A stretch of DNA of 44,979 bases from Dissophora ornata (taxonomy: Eukaryota > Mortierellomycota > Mortierellomycetes > Mortierellales > Mortierellaceae): NCBI GenBank assembly GCA_025201705.1, contig MU616762.1, positions 1 through 44,979 on the forward strand, read 5' to 3'. The notes beneath the pieces are model-generated. The model worked only from the letters and a program-made list of their open reading frames with translations. It was not told where the DNA came from and ran no database searches. Positions 42,619 through 44,979 of the stretch are shown here, piece by piece. Both the position numbers and the translations under genes were made by a program. The number at the start of each line of letters is the position of its first letter. Position 1 is the first letter of the stretch.

Positions 42619-44920
42619 ATGAATGTCATTGAGAACCCACTGGAGACGATCCAGGACCTGTTCAGTACGAAATTGCTTTTTAGGAATGGCATTGCATTGT
42701 AATAAGATTTGATCCTTACAATGAGATCCTATTACTCTCATTCTCGCATGTGCCATTAGACAAGAATTGGAAACAGGGGCAGCAGTCTGCCGACAACAAC
42801 GAATTTGGGGTAACAGAGCACTTCCAGAGCCTCTTCGACAGTCGCGAAAAGCTTCTGCAGGTACGCCGCTAATCAATCATGAACAACTGCAGCAAAACCG
42901 AATGTTGATTGAAGTGATAGGAGTTGGATGTCACTTTAACCATCATCAATCCCTTGCTGTAGATCCCTGTGCTGGATGCCCAGTCGATCAATGTTCTACC
43001 CATCAATTCGCTCGTCAGATTCAGATGTATGGTTCAGGATACCGAGCTCTCGCAGGAAGTAGCTCTATTTGCCACGACAGTCATCACTCAGCCCGATGGT
43101 GAAGAAGTAAGGAGCAAATTGGATAAAAAAACGCTGGCTTTTTCACGCACAATGAACCTGATGTTAAACATCATCCAATATTGTATCTAAAACAGAAAGT
43201 GATGTGCCACAGATATTCAGATGGACCTCAGGATGGGCACGTAAGTCAACAGTGAACTCGATGGCGTAATAATCTATGAAAGACTGATGAATTTCACCGC
43301 AGAGGGCTTATCACACTCCACTTTCATATGCTCTAGTCTCTGAATTCAGACCCAAATCGGGACTTGATGGACCTCAGGAACAGCTATTATTGCGTTTCTG
43401 TCCCGGGAGAATCCCAATGGGTTAGGGAACATGAGCGTTCGAAAACCAGCAGCTTGGATACGGCACTCCGAGGTATACGCCAAAAATATTAATTAAACTG
43501 GCATAGATGTTCAATTTTCGATCTATCTATTTACCAACCTCTTATAATCTGCAATAGATATGAAACTTGAGGAGGCCAAAACGTCGCAAGTCATTCCGGA
43601 GAGGTACCCGTTCCCTGGCGCCAACCACTTTGCGGCAATCGTCAAATCACACTCGTCAGACGTGTCTATTGGGGTCACCGACTTGGTCGAAGTTGTGGGA
43701 GTTTTAGGTGCCAGCGATAGATTGTAAGAGCTGAAAGTTAGACCTGAAATATTCCATGGATAGACAAGTGGCATATGTGGGATTTTACTAATACAGCGGT
43801 GCAAATTGCTATTAGGATAAGCGGCGATTCGTTTGATTTCCACGAAGAGTCGGCGAACACTCCTCGTATCCCTACTGTCCATGCCATTCTCATGCGCAAG
43901 GTCGAGGACCACGGACATCCAGAGCTGAGCCTGAGTGGGCATCCAGAGGAGAGCGATGTGGAATTCTACACCAAGGATGCCGAGACTATTCGCAAGGATT
44001 TGATTCAATACATTGCCACGGCTGTCCATGGGGACCTATTGGCGGCAGAATTGGTTCTGCTTCACTTTCTGGCTAGAGTGTAAGCGACATGGAAGGACGC
44101 ATGCATTGATATTATGGGTAGTGGAAGACGGGTATAACCTAACAACTCTCACTCGCTACATTTGGCGACAATAGGCATTCGAGACCGAGCGGGACCGTTC
44201 TTGGAAAGTTTAGCTTGAATCTCAAGGATTCGACTCAGAATTCCTTAGTCTATCACGGCCTTGCTCGAGTCATGAAAAACATCCTGCCCAAGGTTCATAC
44301 CATCTCCATGAACCTCCAAAACTTAAACGAGAACTTTTTCTTCCCGCGCGGCGAAGAGCAACTGTCCTCCGGAATACTTCAAGTGACCCGGGGAACTAGC
44401 TTGCTTCTGGATGAGACAGCCATGGAAGAGGGCACATTGGTCGATAAAGGTATACCGCAACCCTTTTCCCGTGAGCATAGCACGCATTCAATGACACAGT
44501 TTTTATGCGTCTTAACACAATGTTTATCTCCTTGGCACAGGCCTTAAAAACCTGAAGGCTGTATCTGACGTCAGCTTGTACCAGACCCTCAACTACGTGT
44601 TCCCGTACAGCAATCTCGAATTCCAGACTGATATCTCCTTGTTGATTGTCTCGAATGGAAATTCACTTATCCCTGTAAGTCGGTGTTGTTGATGTCTGTT
44701 GAGTTTGGCATTTTTGGCGGGAAGAGGATGTTGTGGATCATACTGGAGTACTAACAAACAATGTTGCTGGTAATAGGTCGATTGTGCGATCACATTGAAC
44801 CCCGAACCGACTGCGGGTGAACAATTCAATGAGCCCACGGAAGCGCAGCTTACCTCTTTCCGCAAGTATATCAGTGTGCTCCGTTTGGCCGAATACAAGC
44901 TTTCGGAGGAGATGGCCAAG
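42619..44920 (+). CDS. MCMBP: MCM-binding protein MCMBP (3' truncated by the window)
   Basis: Exons seen are 42619-42664, 42760-42860, 42963-43106, 43196-43240, 43337-43472, 43558-43723, 43816-44079, 44175-44449, 44541-44674 and 44777-44920 (485 codons), in phase. The last ends at GTATGA, so the gene continues past the right edge. Family blocks are NPLETIQDLF with KNWKQG, SLVRFRCMVQD, YYCVSVPGESQWV, RYPFPGANH, RIPTVHAILMRKV, LLAAELVLLHFLARV, LGKFSLNLK, SGILQVTRGTSLLLDETAMEEGTL and TDISLLIVSNGNSLIPVDC. MCMBP binds MCM3-7, protects nascent MCM subunits and helps unload the helicase in late S phase. The 43337 acceptor (GCTCTAG) was chosen because it opens the frame that reaches YYCVSVPGE; the alternative at 43305 reads into a stop. 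Confidence 0.92.
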
Positions 44921-44979
44921 GTATGAAGGGTTGGGGTGTGCATAATTAGAGTGGAACTGCTCCCTTTTTTTTTTTTTTT

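Overview
The window is nuclear DNA from an intron-rich fungus. Introns are mostly 50-150 bp, begin GT(A/G)NG(T/N) and end YAG. Genes lie close together on both strands. The gene set is a fungal housekeeping set (Cwc25, Ebp2, Eaf1/Vid21, Sac1, an Arp9-like actin-related protein, MCM-binding protein, 2-oxoglutarate dehydrogenase E1, an organellar lysyl-tRNA synthetase). It also carries genes that many Dikarya lack: a Rab3GAP2-type regulatory subunit, a CDCA7-type zinc finger and a half-size ABCA transporter. That mix points to an early-diverging fungus, most likely Mucoromycota/Mortierellomycota. This placement is an inference; no rRNA or other marker is present.

Layout, left to right: the 3' end of an unknown coiled-coil gene (+, to 206); Cwc25 splicing factor (+, 424-2096); Rab3GAP2 N-terminal-domain protein (+, about 2292-5245); Ebp2 ribosome-biogenesis factor (-, 5391-6556); a carotenoid/stilbene-type cleavage oxygenase (-, 6779-9018); a mosaic of rearranged copies of flanking genes (9708-10797); Eaf1/Vid21 NuA4 scaffold with a roughly 770-residue Gln-rich tail (-, 11136-17077); mitochondrial-type LysRS (-, 18153-20644); Sac1 phosphoinositide phosphatase (-, 20804-23802); OGDH E1 (+, 24740-28218); an unrecognised 663-residue helical protein (-, 28374-30676); a half-size ABCA transporter (-, 30865-34785); an aldo/keto reductase (-, 35863-37285 or 37492); an Arp9-like protein (+, 38225-40224); a small unknown gene (-, about 40304-40603); a disrupted CDCA7-like zinc-finger gene (-, 40823-42125); and MCMBP (+, 42619 to beyond the right edge).

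Exon junctions were worked out by hand from splice consensus, reading-frame phase and family alignment from memory. Nearly all multi-exon genes close with consistent phase. The weak points are the 5' exon of Rab3GAP2, the start of the aldo/keto reductase, the 3' end of Eaf1, and the small gene near 40.4 kb.

Two regions stand out. (1) At 9708-10797, about 1 kb is stitched from a collapsed copy of the Eaf1 Gln-rich exon and a copy of the Ebp2 promoter/exon 1 plus the oxygenase 3' end, all bounded by about 64-bp direct repeats. (2) The CDCA7-like gene keeps its exon structure, but its diagnostic CHxCRxKT zinc-finger motif has two TAA codons where Gln is expected and a 1-nt frameshift just upstream. 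It is divergently paired with MCMBP across a promoter carrying a 21-nt poly(dT) tract. I see no self-contained new biochemical system, CRISPR array, transposon, tRNA or rRNA gene.
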